This document shows, one piece after another, positions 21,830 to 33,302 of a stretch of 64,000 nt of DNA. Every line of letters begins with the position of its first letter. Position 1 is the stretch's first letter. Under the pieces are notes generated by a model. It searched no databases. It saw only the letters and a list, made by a program, of their open reading frames with translations, and was not told the DNA's origin. Both the position numbers and the translations under genes were made by a program. Source of the DNA: Entoloma clypeatum (Eukaryota; Basidiomycota; Agaricomycetes; Agaricales; Entolomataceae). The DNA lies in the NCBI GenBank assembly GCA_963565915.1, contig OY751486.1, positions 1,302,001-1,366,000 on the forward strand, read 5' to 3'.

Positions 21830-22000
21830 CAGTTTACCTTCGTCAATTTCAGACCGAGACTGGACGGGACCAAACTGGTGAGAGACCAGACCGCTGGTCT
21901 CAGTCTTTAAGGTTTGGGATCACAGCCGGTCCTTGGTTCACTCAAAACTTTAGAGTTTGAAAGACCGGCCAAAGACCAGTTCCGACCAGTTTAAACCAGT
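21830..22000. repeat. GGTCC/ACTGGTTTAAACCAGT-rich terminal-type repeat
   Basis: Dense in ggtcc, gaccagt and accggcc words, ending gaccagtttaaaccagtg. Similar word-rich stretches lie at 35.50-35.68, 48.44-48.62, 51.72-51.86 and 60.82-60.97 kb. The last two are the ends of a large insertion, so this may be a related element's terminus. Confidence 0.45.
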
Positions 22001-22061
22001 GTTTTCCACAGAACGATCTGAGGAACTGAAATGGATGTCCCGAAATGGCAAGTACAAAATT

Positions 22062-22146
22062 TGTGCCACAAGAAAGACTTGAACTCTGAACTTCTATAGT
22101 ACAAAAGATTCTTTTAACAACACTTAACCAACTGAGCCACAAGACC
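22062..22146 (-). ncRNA. tRNA-derived sequence with Pol III boxes
   Basis: The minus strand begins GGTCTTGTGGCTCAGTTGGTTAA, with a perfect A-box (TGGCTCAGTTGG), and has a B-box-like AGTTCAAGTCTT 50 nt later. The 3' part does not pair with the 5' acceptor, so it is not a functional tRNA. Probably a tRNA-derived repeat or SINE-like head. Confidence 0.35.
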
Positions 22147-22229
22147 ATTATATTTTATTGCTCACACTCTACTTACATCCCATTTTCCCACTTGCTAAAT
22201 AAGCACAACCTCATGGTTTTTGACAAAAG

Positions 22230-22610
22230 GCTTGCACGTGCGCTCCCTCCTGCCTCAATCACAAGTAGACAGGTTATAAATATATTCTAAACTTTTCACC
22301 ATCTGTGCCCCTCATTGCGGAGTCAGCAATGGGTGGATGCGTCAGTTCGACTTTGGATGTTGCGCGACACGCGCGCATCAAACATGTCAAATACATGTAA
22401 ACAAACCTGAAAAAACATCACACATCTGCTTATTATGTCTACACAGGAACAAGTAAGGGCTTCTACTATATCGATTAGATAGGGGGACCTTCTATATCAT
22501 CAAGTATGTACTTAATTCATCAAATTAGGCCACGGATTGTAAGTTATAGAGGTGCGATGCTGATGACCAAATAATAGTAAACAATATGCAAAATGCATCA
22601 TGCGGGCATG
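22230..22610 (+). repeat. Repeat family X, copy 3, left part
   Basis: Matches 4,370-4,765 block by block and is interrupted by chromovirus B after CGCGG (22,611-22,615). The remainder resumes at 29,191. Confidence 0.8.
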
Positions 22611-22615
22611 CGCGG

Positions 22616-23017
22616 TGTTATGCTTAACAAACTGTTCCAAGGTTCGGGCAGAGTATGCAGGAAAGTGGAAAGGCGAAGAGCAATGTGATTGCTAAATCTA
22701 AGGAATCTACTACAGTACAAGAGGTTTATATAGGTACTGACTATAGGCGATAGCGGATGAGTCAGTACTACGGAAGGCAGTGCGCATGAGTAAGGTGACT
22801 GCGGAAGGCTATGTACAGTGAGTAAGCTGACTGCAGAAAGCGAGTCAGTGCGGGAGTGAAGTATACTAAAGGGGATGACGAAGTAATGTAATGAGTCAGA
22901 CTGGGAATCGAAGGTTGCGAAAGTAGACATTAGACATAGTGAGTTCGTAAGAGGGCGCCGAGTCGGGCCGATAAGTAAAAGATATGACGTGGTCCTTATA
23001 CCGTAGAGTCAGTAACA
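22616..23017 (-). repeat. Chromovirus B 3' LTR
   Basis: 402 bp, TGTTA...TAACA. In the sense direction it is preceded by the purine tract GGAGAGGGGAACA. An ORF of 110 codons within it also exists in the other LTR and is a by-product of LTR sequence. Confidence 0.95.
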
Positions 23018-23051
23018 TGTTCCCCTCTCCAAGCTCTGTGTCCTCACAGAG

Positions 23052-23423
23052 TCACTGTCCCCATCCCTCATTGTTGCCGGGATCGGACCAGTTTGGACTT
23101 TCCTTGAGGCTCCAATCATATATCAACTCCTCGTTGATGGCTACGGCGAGTTCAAGGCCTTTGATGGCCAGCCGAATGTGTCGGTTTTCGATGACGAGGG
23201 TGCTGGTGTAATTCCCAAGGATTTGTTTCTCTTTGGGAGTCGGGGCGACGGGGAGATTCGACAACGAATGAAGTCGAATATTCATCTGGCGATGAAGGAG
23301 ATCGGCGAGGGAAGTTTCAAGGGCATGGATTTGGTCTCTCATGGAGAGCGCTTCGTTCATAAGGGCGGCGATGGCGGGGTTGATATCGGTGGTGGAGGTG
23401 GAGGTGACGATGGTGTTTGACAT
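23052..23423 (-). CDS. Accessory ORF between chromodomain and 3' LTR of chromovirus B
   Basis: I do not recognise this 123-residue protein. It is uninterrupted from ATG 23,423 (MSNTIVTSTSTTDINPAIA) to a stop just before the polypurine tract. Residues about 18-50 (NEALSMRDQIHALETSLADL) look like an amphipathic helix or coiled coil; the rest is Lys/Glu-mixed without Cys pairs. It lies 130 bp downstream of the pol stop on the same strand. It might be an accessory ORF, or a chance ORF; that it stays open while pol is broken is only weak support. Expression could be from the genomic RNA or an unseen internal promoter. Confidence 0.5.
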   Translation of the reverse strand: MSNTIVTSTSTTDINPAIAALMNEALSMRDQIHALETSLADLLHRQMNIRLHSLSNLPVAPTPKEKQILGNYTSTLVIENRHIRLAIKGLELAVAINEELIYDWSLKESPNWSDPGNNEGWGQ

Positions 23424-23556
23424 GGTGGTGAGGATGGTTGAGAGGTAAAAGAAGAATGGGGTGGCTATATTGGGCAGGGCGAAGACTAGAGCGGGGAACT
23501 CGGTGTGTGGTTGACTGATGAGGTCGATACTGCCATGGGTTTTGAGAACTCATCTT

Positions 23557-24790
23557 TTATTGTGGTCGAGACGGGTTCTGCCGATGGAAATCACGGATCA
23601 AATCTTGAGCGTTCTGAACATTAGCTCGAGGTTCCCATGTGTTCTCTTCTGGGCCATATCCTTCCCACTGGACGAGGTACTGGATTTTTCCGCGGAACTT
23701 TCGAGAGTCTAGGATCGTAGACACATGGTATTCTTCTCGTCCTTCAACGATGATCGGATCAGGGGCTGGTTTCTTTTTCTGGATGGCGTACTTCGGAGTT
23801 TCATATGGTGATAACAGGGTCTCGTTGAACACAGGGTGAATCATCTTCCAAGTCTTCGGAAGATCAAGAAGGTACGCGCTAGCTCCTTTCTTCTCTAGGA
23901 CTTTGAATGGTCCATGTCGGAGTGCATCAAGTTTCTTTGAGGGGCAATCGGTCCTGATGTTAGTCCCTTCCAACCACACCTTGTCTCCGATTCGGTAGTC
24001 CCGAGACGGACTCCGTCGTGTATCAACTGTCTTCTTCATCTGATCCTGTGCCTGTTTCAGCGCTGCATTGGCTTCTTCTTGTGCTTGTTTGAGTTTTTCC
24101 AAGAAGCTGTTGGCAGCCGGGTTGGTGTCTTCCAACACAAGTTCTCCCTTCCAAGGATGTAAGCCATAGTTGAGGTAGAATGGTGTGTGCTTCATCGCCT
24201 GATGTTCTTTGTCATTGTACTGGAATTCGGCGATTGCAATCCATTCAGCCCAATCATCTTGCAGATGGTTGACGAAGTTTCGTAAGAATGCTTCTGTTTC
24301 CTGATGCGATCGTTCGGCTTGTCCATCCGTCTGTGGATGGTATGCGGTGGACAGGTTCCTTTTGATCCCTAACATGCGGCAAAGTATCTCCATGAACTTC
24401 GCGGCGAACTGTGGTCCCCTGTCACTGATGATTTTCTTGGGGATTCCGTGGAGCTTCCATATCTGATCCCGATAGATCTTGGCTAATCCTTCAGCCGATA
24501 ATTCCACGGTTGTCGGAATGAGATGAAGCATCTTTGAATGTCTATCCGTGATGACCAGGATCGCATTTTTTCCATCAGATTCTGGTATTGGTCCCACGAC
24601 GTCAATCCCTATGTCTTCCCATGGATGACTTGGTGCTGCATGGGGGTGTAGCGGAGCATGTCATTTCTGTCTGTTGATCTTGTTGCGCTGACAGGTGTCG
24701 CAACCCTTTACGTACTTCTTTACATCATGCAGGATGGTAGGCCACCAGTAGGTGCGAGTGAGGAGTTCGTGTGTTCGATAGTCCTGGATG
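23557..24790 (-). pseudogene. Chromovirus B integrase and chromodomain
   Basis: The zinc-binding part (HDAPVAGHPG, then after a frameshift at about 24,745 THELLTRTYWWPTI and GCDTCQRNKI) is followed by a TGA at about 24,660. The catalytic core is an open 346-codon frame with D in IDVVGPIPE, D in ISDRGPQF and E in DGQAERSHQE. The C-terminal region gives GDKVWLEG and HPVFNETLLSPY. The end is a chromodomain (YHVSTILDSRKFRGKIQYL, WEGYGPEENTWEP), which in chromoviruses is thought to direct insertion to modified histones. The core triad is intact but the N-terminus is disconnected. Confidence 0.9.
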
Positions 24791-26289
24791 TCCAGCGACT
24801 GGTGCATCGTGTGATTCAAACATTAGTTCTTGACGCAGTTGTGGGTCCGGTGGAACATAGACTCGTTCGCCTGCATATGTGATGCCGTTTTCCTGTTGAT
24901 ACCAATGAGGATTCTTTTTTAGACCCTGGGCTACTTCTGTCTCCATGCGGTTTGAACCCTTGATGTGTGCGATCCACGGATTTTCGATGGTTGTGACGTT
25001 TCCAATTTTGATGGAATCAGATGTTTCACCCCCTTCAAAGAATTGTTCCTCCGTGAACATCTCCATTTGTACCACATCTTCTGATTCTAATCGTTTCAAG
25101 AATAGTCCCTCCTTGAGCATTTGGTCACTGTCTTGTGGTTCGAGTTCCGTTTCATACCAGGGTAAGCGCGACAGGATGTCCGCTTTTGCATTTGTCTTGC
25201 CAGGCACATGCCATAGTTCGAAGTCATAGTCTTGTAACTTCATCTTCCAGCGCCTTTGTCGTTGATTTAGGTCCTGAGGACGGCGGAAATACTCCAGGTT
25301 CTTGTGATCAGTTAAGATCTCGAAGCGTTCCCTGGCTTCGAGCAGATAGTGTCTCCAATCTTTCAGTGCTTAGGATGCCATTTGTCGTCCTGTTTTTGAG
25401 AGAGTACAGCCCCAATTGCATAGCCCGATGCATCGGTTTCGACCCTGAACTGTCCATCTGGTTTTGGTAATGCCAAGACTGGTGCCGATGTGATCGCCTG
25501 TATGAGACCTTCAAATGCCTTTTGTTCCGTTGGTCGCCAAGTAAACGCAGTGCCGCCTGTGAGCGCGGTAAGTGGTTTCGCGATGTTTGAGTATCCTTCA
25601 GTGAAACACCGATAGAAGTTAGCAAACCCAAGGAACTTCTGGACTTCCTTTTTTGATGTGGGTGCTCGCCAGTTTCGGATCGTGTCCACCTTCTCGGTTT
25701 CCATCTCGACACGTCCTTCACCAACGACATATCCCAATATGGGGCATTTCGTTACTTCCCAGAAACACTTCTTCTCTTTCAGGAACAAGTCATTGTCCGA
25801 TAGGATCTGCAGAATTTCTTCGGTGTTTCGCGCGAGTTCTTCCTTGGTTTTACCAATAACCACGATGTCATCCATGTAGATCACGCAGATGCGTCGGCGA
25901 ATCTGGTCCCGGAATAGACTAGCCATCATCCGAGAGAACGTTCCCGGGGAGTTGCAAAGGCCGAAAAACATGACCAATGGTTCAAACAATCCTCGACTGG
26001 TAAGGAAGGCAGCCTTCCATTCATCGCCTTCTTTAATCCGGACATTGTTGTAACCCCACATGATGTCCATCTTATTGAAGTAGACTGCATCTTTCAGCAC
26101 ATCCAAGAGATCGGAGATGCGAGGGAGTGGGAATTTGTCTTTGACTGTGAATTTGTTGACCATGCGGTAATCTTGTACCAATTGTTTGGAACCATCCTTC
26201 TTGTTGATGAAGAAGCAAGGGGAAGCATAAGGGGATTTGGACGGGCGGATCTTTCCAGTTCCTAGACCCTCGTCAATGAATGCGTCCAA
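24725..26289 (-). pseudogene. Chromovirus B reverse transcriptase-RNase H
   Basis: The RT frame 26,289-25,363 reads [58 protein letters not shown] (YMDD intact), FLGFANFYRCF and the start of RNase H (FRVETDASGYAIGAVL). After DDKWHP about 35 codons of RNase H are deleted and the frame shifts to ALKDWRHYLLEARERFEIL, TDHKNLEYF. The following frame (25,243-24,725) contains WHVPGKTNAKADILSR and the linker to integrase. Dead because of the deletion. Confidence 0.9.
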
Positions 26290-26295
26290 TTCCTC

Positions 26296-27125
26296 TTATT
26301 CCTTTTGTGTCATGGGATATGTGTTTCCCCCTAGTTCCTTTGGTGTGTCCAGTGTAAGTTCAATACCATGGTCCCATTCCCTTTCCTTCGGGATCTTATC
26401 AAAGTTCTCCTTCTCGAAGAGGTGAGTAAACCGATCAACATATGAGGGTCGTTTGGTTGTGGGAGGTGGTGTGGGAGTGACAGCTTCCAATATAGGGTCT
26501 CCAGGCTTCCATTTCTGATCCGACTTCTTGGGTGCATCTCTGTCGCGCACCTCAACCATGCGAACCCGGTGTTTGCGACCATCAAGGTTAACCCTGAATT
26601 CCGAATGTTTGGTTCGGCATGTTGTTGGGCACCGGTTGAACGTTACAGCGCCGGTTGTCCAATTGATCGTAGGATTGTGGTGTACCAACCAGTCATGTCC
26701 CAAGAGCATGTCTGTTCTCCTAATGTCCAGTACCATCGCTTCCATGGTTTCCTGATGTGTTCCCAAATCCAGCTTGACTTCAGCAAGTTGGTTTGCTTTT
26801 TGTTGTCGATTTGGTGATCCATCCGCATTTAGAATTGCTATGGGCGGTATTCCTCGCATGGGGAGGTTCTGTTCGCGTACTATTCTGGGATGGATGCATG
26901 TGCGTTCACATCCGCTATCAACCTCAGGTCGAATGACCTTTGGTCCTCGTCGTGTTTTGAGTTGAGCTAACAACCTGATCTCTCATCGTTTCGGAGGTTT
27001 GTCTCCCTTTACAATCTTAGTCGACGCAGCGGCTCGCTTGGCAGGGATGACATAGGTTCTATTGTCTGCAGTCATACAAGGCAAGCAAGTCCGTTTAATA
27101 GATAAGGGTCGCGACTTAGCGTCGT
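26296..27125 (-). pseudogene. Chromovirus B protease and pre-RT region
   Basis: pol follows gag in the -1 frame. The protease has EVDSGCERTCIHP (catalytic DSG) and MLLGHDWLVHHNP, characteristic of Ty3 proteases. Two in-frame stops exist: TGA at about 26,997, upstream of LLAQLKTRRG, and TAA at about 26,295, where the frame would continue QEELDAF (CAA to TAA). The CX-rich segment FNRCPTTCRTKH resembles the equivalent SRCPARCRTC of family E. Confidence 0.85.
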
Positions 27126-28710
27126 TTAATTGGACCATTCGGGAAAATCCTTCTCGTCGGCTTCTAAGATTGTGGTTTCATCATTCTCGGCATCTTCCTC
27201 AGACACCTTCCTAACCCTTCCGGAGTTCTTCTTCGGCTTGCGGCAGTTGCGCGCCATATGGCCTTCTTGGTCGCAGTTGAAGCACTTGTGACCATCTTTC
27301 TTCTTTGGAGCGCTGCAGTCTTTAGGGAGGTGACCGAAACATTGACAGTTGTAGCAACGGGCCAGTCCTGCTTTGTCGATTTCCATGGCCTTGCCTTGAC
27401 CACCATAAGTGGTACCCGATCTGGTGCGCATGTCGCCGCCACCTCGGATGACCATTGCATGTCCTTCCATCTGTCGTCCCTTGTTTCGGATCTCCTTTGC
27501 GTACTCGGAGTACGTCTTGGCATCACTAGCCACTTGTTCAGAGATTCTGCGGTTGACATTCTTTTCTAGGATGTATTTCCCAGTTTCTTCGCCAAGGTTT
27601 GACAGCTTCAAGAGCTCTTCTAATTCGTCCAAGAATTTGTCGACGGTGCGTTTCTCTTGTCTCAGAACTTCGAGTCTTGCTTTGGCAGCGACTGATTTGT
27701 TGGCGATAGAGAATCGTGTGGCGATATCATCGGAGAATCCTAGCCAGGTGATGTTCTCGTTGTCAACAGCAAGAGCGTCTAACTTGTTACTGGCCCAGTG
27801 CCTGCCGGACCCTTCCATCATGCGAGATAGTACCGCAAGAATCTTCTGATCGTCTGTTAGGCTCTTCTGGAACCTGATATATAGTTTGGTGGCTTTCCAC
27901 CACTCGTCAAAGGTGTGTCTGTCCTTGAACATCCCAGGATCCTTGATGATCTTGGATGTATCCATCGTTTGTACTGCCGGAGCTTCTGCCATGTTTAGAG
28001 TCTGCGGAGAAGGAGAGGGGTCAGGTTGTTGGGATGAAGATGGGGTTCGGGATACAGGTAAGGGTTGAAAATGAGTCCCTGTTCTAGGCATCTGTTCGAT
28101 ATCTGACTGCGCGGAGTCAAAAGCAAATTTGTCAGGGGACTCGTCGGCGGAATCGGTGGCAAAACGTTCGGGGTATTTCCTTTGTAGATCTCTAAGGAAT
28201 CTCTGTTCCTGCGCGTCTGTCGGTTGTGAGAAGGGGTCAAGTCTCTCGTTTCGTGCCCAACGACCGTACTCGGTCTGTTGTTCGGTGGTTGTAAAGTGGG
28301 CGTAGATCTGTTGCTTTGAGTACGACGTGATGATGCGGCTCTGGGACGTCTCGATGTGAGCGTCCTAATCAATCTTCTGATAACGGTTGTCTGGACACCG
28401 ATAAACTCTCTGATCTCTGTGATCCGACCTGTCTGAGGTCCTTCTTGAATGCGAAAACTTTCGAGTTCGTTCTGTCGGGCGTTGTAACGCGCGATCTGGT
28501 GTTGTCGAGCAAGATGGATGCTCTCTGCTATCTCGCCGTGGGGGCGATGCTCGTCGTTGTCTAGTTCTTCGTCAAGCACCTGCTGCCGGATGCGACGGAT
28601 CTCCGATTCGATGTACTGCTGGATGAGTGTAAAATCGATACTGTCTCGAGGACTTAGCTCCTCCTGTTGGGCTTCTGGTGAGGCGAATGGGTTACTGGTG
28701 AAGTCTTCAA
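27126..28710 (-). pseudogene. Chromovirus B gag
   Basis: The open part 28,091-27,126 (321 codons) carries the capsid-like core (FDEWWKATKLYIRFQKSL, FSDDIATRFSIANKSV, VDKFLDELEELLKLSNLG) and two CCHC knuckles, CYNCQCFGHLPKDC and CFNCDQEGHMARNC. Upstream, another frame (28,579-27,995, open to about 28,700) encodes a basic N-terminal region (IQQYIESEIRRIRQQVLDEE) and overlaps it, so one frameshift near 28,050 separates them. That N-terminal region is found again inside element C (57.6-58.0 kb), which shows it belongs to the family. Ends with TAA; pol is in the -1 frame. Confidence 0.85.
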
Positions 28711-28770
28711 AGAAGCGCGACGTCTTGACTCGTCTGGTAGTTGCTCTCTTCGCTCTGGGCGAACCTAACG

Positions 28771-28781
28771 AGATTTAGCAA
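28771..28781 (-). promoter_or_regulatory. Chromovirus B primer-binding site (self-priming type)
   Basis: The sense sequence TTGCTAAATCT starts 2 nt after the 5' LTR and is the exact 11-nt complement of AGATTTAGCAA inside the LTR (28,857-28,867). It does not look like the usual initiator-Met tRNA site. Confidence 0.75.
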
Positions 28782-28783
28782 CT

Positions 28784-29185
28784 TGTTATGCTTAACAAAC
28801 CGTTCCAAGGTTCGGGCAGAGTATGCAGGAAAGTGGAAAGGCGAAGAGCAATGTGATTGCTAAATCTAAGGAATCTACTACAGTACAAGAGGTTTATATA
28901 GGTACTGACTATAGGCGATAGCGGATGAGTCAGTACTACGGAAGGCAGTGCGCATGAGTAAGGCGACTGCGGAAGGCTATGTACAGTGAGTAAGCTGACT
29001 GTGGAAAGTGAGTCAGCGCGGGAGCGAAGTATACTAAAGGGGATGACGAAGTAATGTAATGAGTCAGACTGGGAATCGAAGGTTGCGAAAGTAGACATTA
29101 GACATAGTGAGTTCGTAAGAGGGCGCCGAGTCGGGCCGATAAGTAAAAGATATGACGTGGTCCTTATACCGTAGAGTCCGTAACA
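28784..29185 (-). repeat. Chromovirus B 5' LTR with promoter
   Basis: 402 bp, TGTTA...TAACA. The sense strand has TATATAAA (28,900-28,893), and 33 nt after its first base AGATTTAGCAA, the predicted start of the transcript. Target duplication CGCGG follows at 29,186. Confidence 0.95.
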
Positions 29186-29190
29186 CGCGG

Positions 29191-29500
29191 CCCCTTCCTC
29201 ATGGACTAATAATAGTTTGCAGTGATAGAATTATATATTGGATATATATTCACCTTCTGAAACACCTTGAATAATTAAAGTCAAAGTAAGATAGAAACAA
29301 TGAAATGTGCAGATTTCAGAAAAAGTGTTATATCTCCCTAATGAATGAAATTTGAAAAATGAAGGTGCTGGGAGTTCCCCTGAATGTAGGGAATCCAAAG
29401 CTGAAATAAAAATTTTTGACAAATTTTTGACTTATTTTACTCATATTCACCTTATTCAGACTTTGAAATTCATTTGAATACTCTGTAAATATACTTATTA
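29191..29500 (+). repeat. Repeat family X, copy 3, right part
   Basis: Continues X from the base after the target duplication (gccccttcctcatgg), matching 4,768-5,060. It ends near the truncated 3' end of E2. Confidence 0.75.
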
Positions 29501-29534
29501 TGAGTTTCTACATATCTCTACATAAGGTAAGGAC

Positions 29535-32500
29535 TCGAAGGCAGTTGCAGCGATTCAACGCGGAGCTCCCGGGTGTCGGCGGTAAAATTCCCGGACCAGG
29601 CGCAGAGCATGGACATCCTCCTCCGTCTCCCATGAGTTTTCCTCGTAGCCGTACCCCTTCCACTTGACTAGGAACTGCAGCTTGCCTTGTTGAAGCCAAC
29701 TATCCAAGATCATTTCGACTTCACATCTCATCAGAAGGGGTCTTCCAGAGCCAACAACAGTTTTACAACGTGGAATACTGGGTGAATGCAAGACATAGAA
29801 GGAGGGAGTTTGAGTTCGTACGCATGTGTTCGGACAGGTCGGACAACCGGAAACGGGCCTACATATCTATGAGCCAGCTTTTTGGTCGGTCGGGTGGTTT
29901 TGAGGTTGGAGGAATCCAGAAAGACCTTGTCGCCCAGTTGGAAGGTCAGAGTAGATGTCCGACGCTGGTTGTAGTACCACGCCATGTCGTCTTTGGCCTT
30001 CCCCAAAGCTGCTCATGCTTCCTCCAATGCAGACTTCATCCGCTTGCTGAAATCCTCTACGGCCTCGATCTCTGACAGTCTTTGTCGGGGCTCAAAGCCC
30101 ATACGTGGGTGTCGATGTAGAAGGGGGTTTGGAACGTGGACGTGTGGACATGGTTATTGTACGAAAACTCTGCCATCGGAAGCCATTCGTCCCAATCGTC
30201 CTGGTTCCAATCCCTGGTTCATCTGTTCTGTCTGTCTGTCCAACTGCGGATGGTAGGCCGTCGAGGCAGCGACCTTGATACCTAACAGCCTGTACAATTC
30301 CCATGTGAACTTGGCAACAAACTGTGGTCCGCGATCGGAGACAATGGCCTCCAGAAGACCGTGAAGCTTCCAAACATGTTGAACAAAAGATTTCGAGGAT
30401 CTGAGGGCGGAGAGAGCGGAGTGCGTCAGAATGAAGTGTCCGTGTTTCCCAACTGAGTCTACTACTACCATGATAGTGTCATACCCATGGGCTTCTGGTA
30501 GTTCAGTGATAAAATCAACACTAGTTACCTGCCATCGCTCCGACGGGACTGGGAGCGGATGGAGTTCACCAGAGGGTGCGGAGCGTTGGACCTTGGTGCG
30601 GAGGCAGGGGTTGCAAGTTTTGCAATACTGACCAATTAAACGTGCCATGTGGGGCCACCAATAAGTGCGCGATACCAACTCTAGAGTCTTCCAGCGTCCT
30701 GGGTGTCCGACCACCGGATTGTCATGGTGTTGCGTGATGATTCGTTGGCGGAGCTGTGGGTTGTTGGGCACATAAATGCGATCTCGGAAGTACGGTAAAC
30801 CCTCCGACGGATGCAGCTCCGACTGTCAGAAGGGATTTGATGACCTCCGCTATGCTATCCTCTAGAAGGCCATTGCGGATGCCCTGTCGGACCTTCCAGA
30901 GGACATCGCGCTCCTCACCTTGAGTGGCTACTCCCCAAGTGGCCCATATGGCAAACAGCTCCGGTCGGAGTAGGACTATGTCCTCGTTGTCCCGTGAGCC
31001 ATCTCCATGGTCCGCCCGACATGACAGTGCGTCGGACTTCCCCATTGACTTGCCTGGTCGATGGTGCATCTTGAAATCAAAACGCGCTAGGTATAGAGAC
31101 CACCGCGCTTGTCGCCGATTGAGCTTCTGGGCAGTCATGAAGTATTCGAGGTTTTTGTGATCGGTCCAAATTTCCACCGTCTTCTCCGCTCCTTCAAGAA
31201 AATGTCGCCATTCCTCCAGCGCGCAGATTACAGCCAGCATCTCCTTGTCGTGAATTTCGTAGTTGCATTCCACTGGGCTAAGACTTTTGGAATAAAACAC
31301 GACAGGGTGCCACTTACCGTCCTCCGACGGTTGGGACAGTACCGCTCCAGTCGCAAAGTCGGAGCTATCCGCTTCGACTCGCCACTCCTTGCTGTGGTCG
31401 GGGAGGACAAGTATCGGAGTGGAGGTGATCCTCCACTTCAGAACTCCGAAGGCCCCCGCTTCCTTGTCGCCCCAGGACCATACACAGCCCTTGGTTGTGA
31501 GTCGGAACAGAGGATGTGCGATGTCGGAGAACCCTTGGATGAAACGACGATAGAAGTTAGTGAATCCAAGGAAGGACTGCACCTCCCGCACGTTAGTCGG
31601 AGTCGGCCACTCCAACACTCCAGCTACCTTGACGGGGTCCATTTCCACATGTCCTTTCTCAATAATAAGGCCAAGGTATTTGATCCGTGTCTGTTCGAAT
31701 TCACACTTCTCCGGTTTGAGATACAATCCGTGTTGTCGGAGCTGCTCTAATACTATGCGTGTGATCCTCCGATGCTCCGACAGGTCCGACGTAAAGATGA
31801 GAATATCATCAAGATAAACACATACGCCACCTTCAGTAATAAGATCTTGTAGGATATCGTTCATCATAGTCTGAAGGACTATTAGTGAGTCTGAAGAACA
31901 TTACAAGGGGTTCGAAGTGGCCCCTATTTGTCCGAAAGGCTGCTTTCCATTCATCTCCGGGCTTGATTCAGACATTATTGTAGCCCCATCGGATATCGAG
32001 CTTGGTGAAGTATTGAGCATTCTGGAGTTTCTTGACGAGTCCGGAGATGAGCGGAAGAGGGTACTTGTTTTTGAAAGTCTTGGAATTGAGCGATCGATAA
32101 TCCTGAACGAGTTGGAGGGAACCGTCCTTCTTCTTGATGAAAAAGACCGGAGAGGCCATCAGAGATTTTGAAGGTCGGATCCAACCAGTGGCCAGATTTT
32201 CTTCCAAGAATGCATCGAGTTCCTTCTGTTCCTTTGGAGCGAGCGGATACACCTTGCAACCTGTCGGAGTTGCGTCGGGGATCAGCTCAATGGCATGGTC
32301 CCATACGTGTTCCTCTGGCAGATTGTCAAAGGAGGTCTTGGAAAATACATCTTCAAAATCATGTAAGTGATTAGGTACAGAATCGCGAAAAGACTTGGGT
32401 TTCTGATTTTGGAGGAATGCCTCTGATAGGTGTTGTGAGGTAGTTGACAATGCTCGGACAAATTCCGACGTCGGAGGTAGGGCTCCGATGAAGAGGCGAT

Positions 32501-32866
32501 CTCCCTCTTTGAACTTGTCTTCCTCCTCCGCATTGTCTTCCAATGGCTCATCCGATGATTGTTCTTCGTCCTCGCTTACATCTTCCACCCAAGGGCCTCG
32601 CGGGGCTTCCTCTGCTAATCCAGCATCTGGCGTCGGACCCATCTGACAAGTGCGGATGCGTGCCTGCTCGAATTTGCGGACCTTCCGCTCCTGAATGGCC
32701 TCCTGATGGCAAGTCCGACAGCGAGCGGGACAGCGACTCATTCTCACCTCCCCAGAGGTCCAATCTACCTCGGGATTGTGCTCCTTGAGCCACGTGAATC
32801 CAAGTACAATATCCTGCTTTGCCAGTCCAGTTACAGCGAGCTGGGTCCGCTCTGTGTGATCCTCAT
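29535..32866 (-). pseudogene. Chromovirus E2 pol (RT, RNase H, integrase, chromodomain)
   Basis: Sense order: SRCPARCRTCHQE, an acidic spacer, RT (LVQDYRSLNSKT, FTKLDIRWGYNNV, then TGA at about 31,967 where E1 has Arg), CVYLDDILIF (YLDD intact), RNase H (WRVEADSSDFATGAVL, NYEIHDKEMLAV, TDHKNLEYFM), linker, integrase zinc domain (HHDNPVVGHPG, CKTCNPCLRTK), catalytic core (SVDFITELPEA, VSDRGPQF, then DRQTEQMN in place of the usual DGQTER) and a chromodomain (LQFLVKWKGYGYEENSWE). Breaks: TGA at 32,866, frameshifts near 31,870 and 30,830, and a deletion after about 30,210. The 3' LTR is missing; the sequence stops near 29,535. Confidence 0.88.
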
Positions 32867-32867
32867 A

Positions 32868-33302
32868 TCAGAGTATAACGTCCAGGACCTCCGATATTGC
32901 TCCGGCATCGTTCGGAGTACCATCGACATTGTAGACAGGGATTGCACGTTGTAGCCTTCGGGTACTGAGTCGATGTTTCTCTACCAGGGAGCGGTCAATG
33001 AAGGAGCCAGTCGCTCCGCTATTGAGACGAGCCTTTTGTGAAAGGGTATCCTTGGTGTCCGTTGTCTCCAGAACAACATCTGGTTCAATAGCATTGTCGG
33101 AGCTGTCGGAGGCCAGGATGTATTTTTTCGGAAGTCGTCGTTCCCATTTTCGGAGTCGGGGTCGGACGACTTTCAGAGTCGGGGTAGGTGTGACTGAGAG
33201 TTCATTCTGTGCCGAGTCATAGGGAGAAGAAATAAAATCTGATTCATCTATAGACAAGGAAGCATAACGATTGCTAGTGGACAACGAGGGCACACCATTC
33301 AC
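32868..33302 (-). pseudogene. Chromovirus E2 protease, catalytic residue lost
   Basis: A 145-codon frame, -1 relative to gag and overlapping the gag stop. It contains LNSGATGSFIDR where Ty3 proteases carry DSGAT. The Asp-to-Asn change (GAC to AAC) removes the active-site aspartate. HRLSTRRLQRAIPVYNVDG follows, as in E3. Ends with TGA at 32,866, where E3 continues with Arg. Confidence 0.8.

Larger units (their letters stand above)
22616..29185 (-). mobile_element. Chromovirus B, full-length Ty3/Gypsy element with target duplication
   Basis: 6,570 bp between identical-length LTRs (22,616-23,017 and 28,784-29,185), flanked by a 5-bp direct repeat CGCGG (22,611-22,615 and 29,186-29,190). The empty site is preserved in X copy 1 near 4,760. 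Order in sense: LTR, PBS, gag, pol (PR-RT-RH-IN-chromodomain), a small ORF, purine tract, LTR. The LTRs differ at about eight positions, nearly all transitions, so insertion was fairly recent, yet pol carries several stops. Confidence 0.95.

Noticed and set aside
22598..22930. 110-codon ORF in the B LTR (also at 28,775-29,098)
   Set aside because: Lies wholly in LTR sequence and has Ser/Leu-rich composition; its presence in both LTRs follows from LTR identity.
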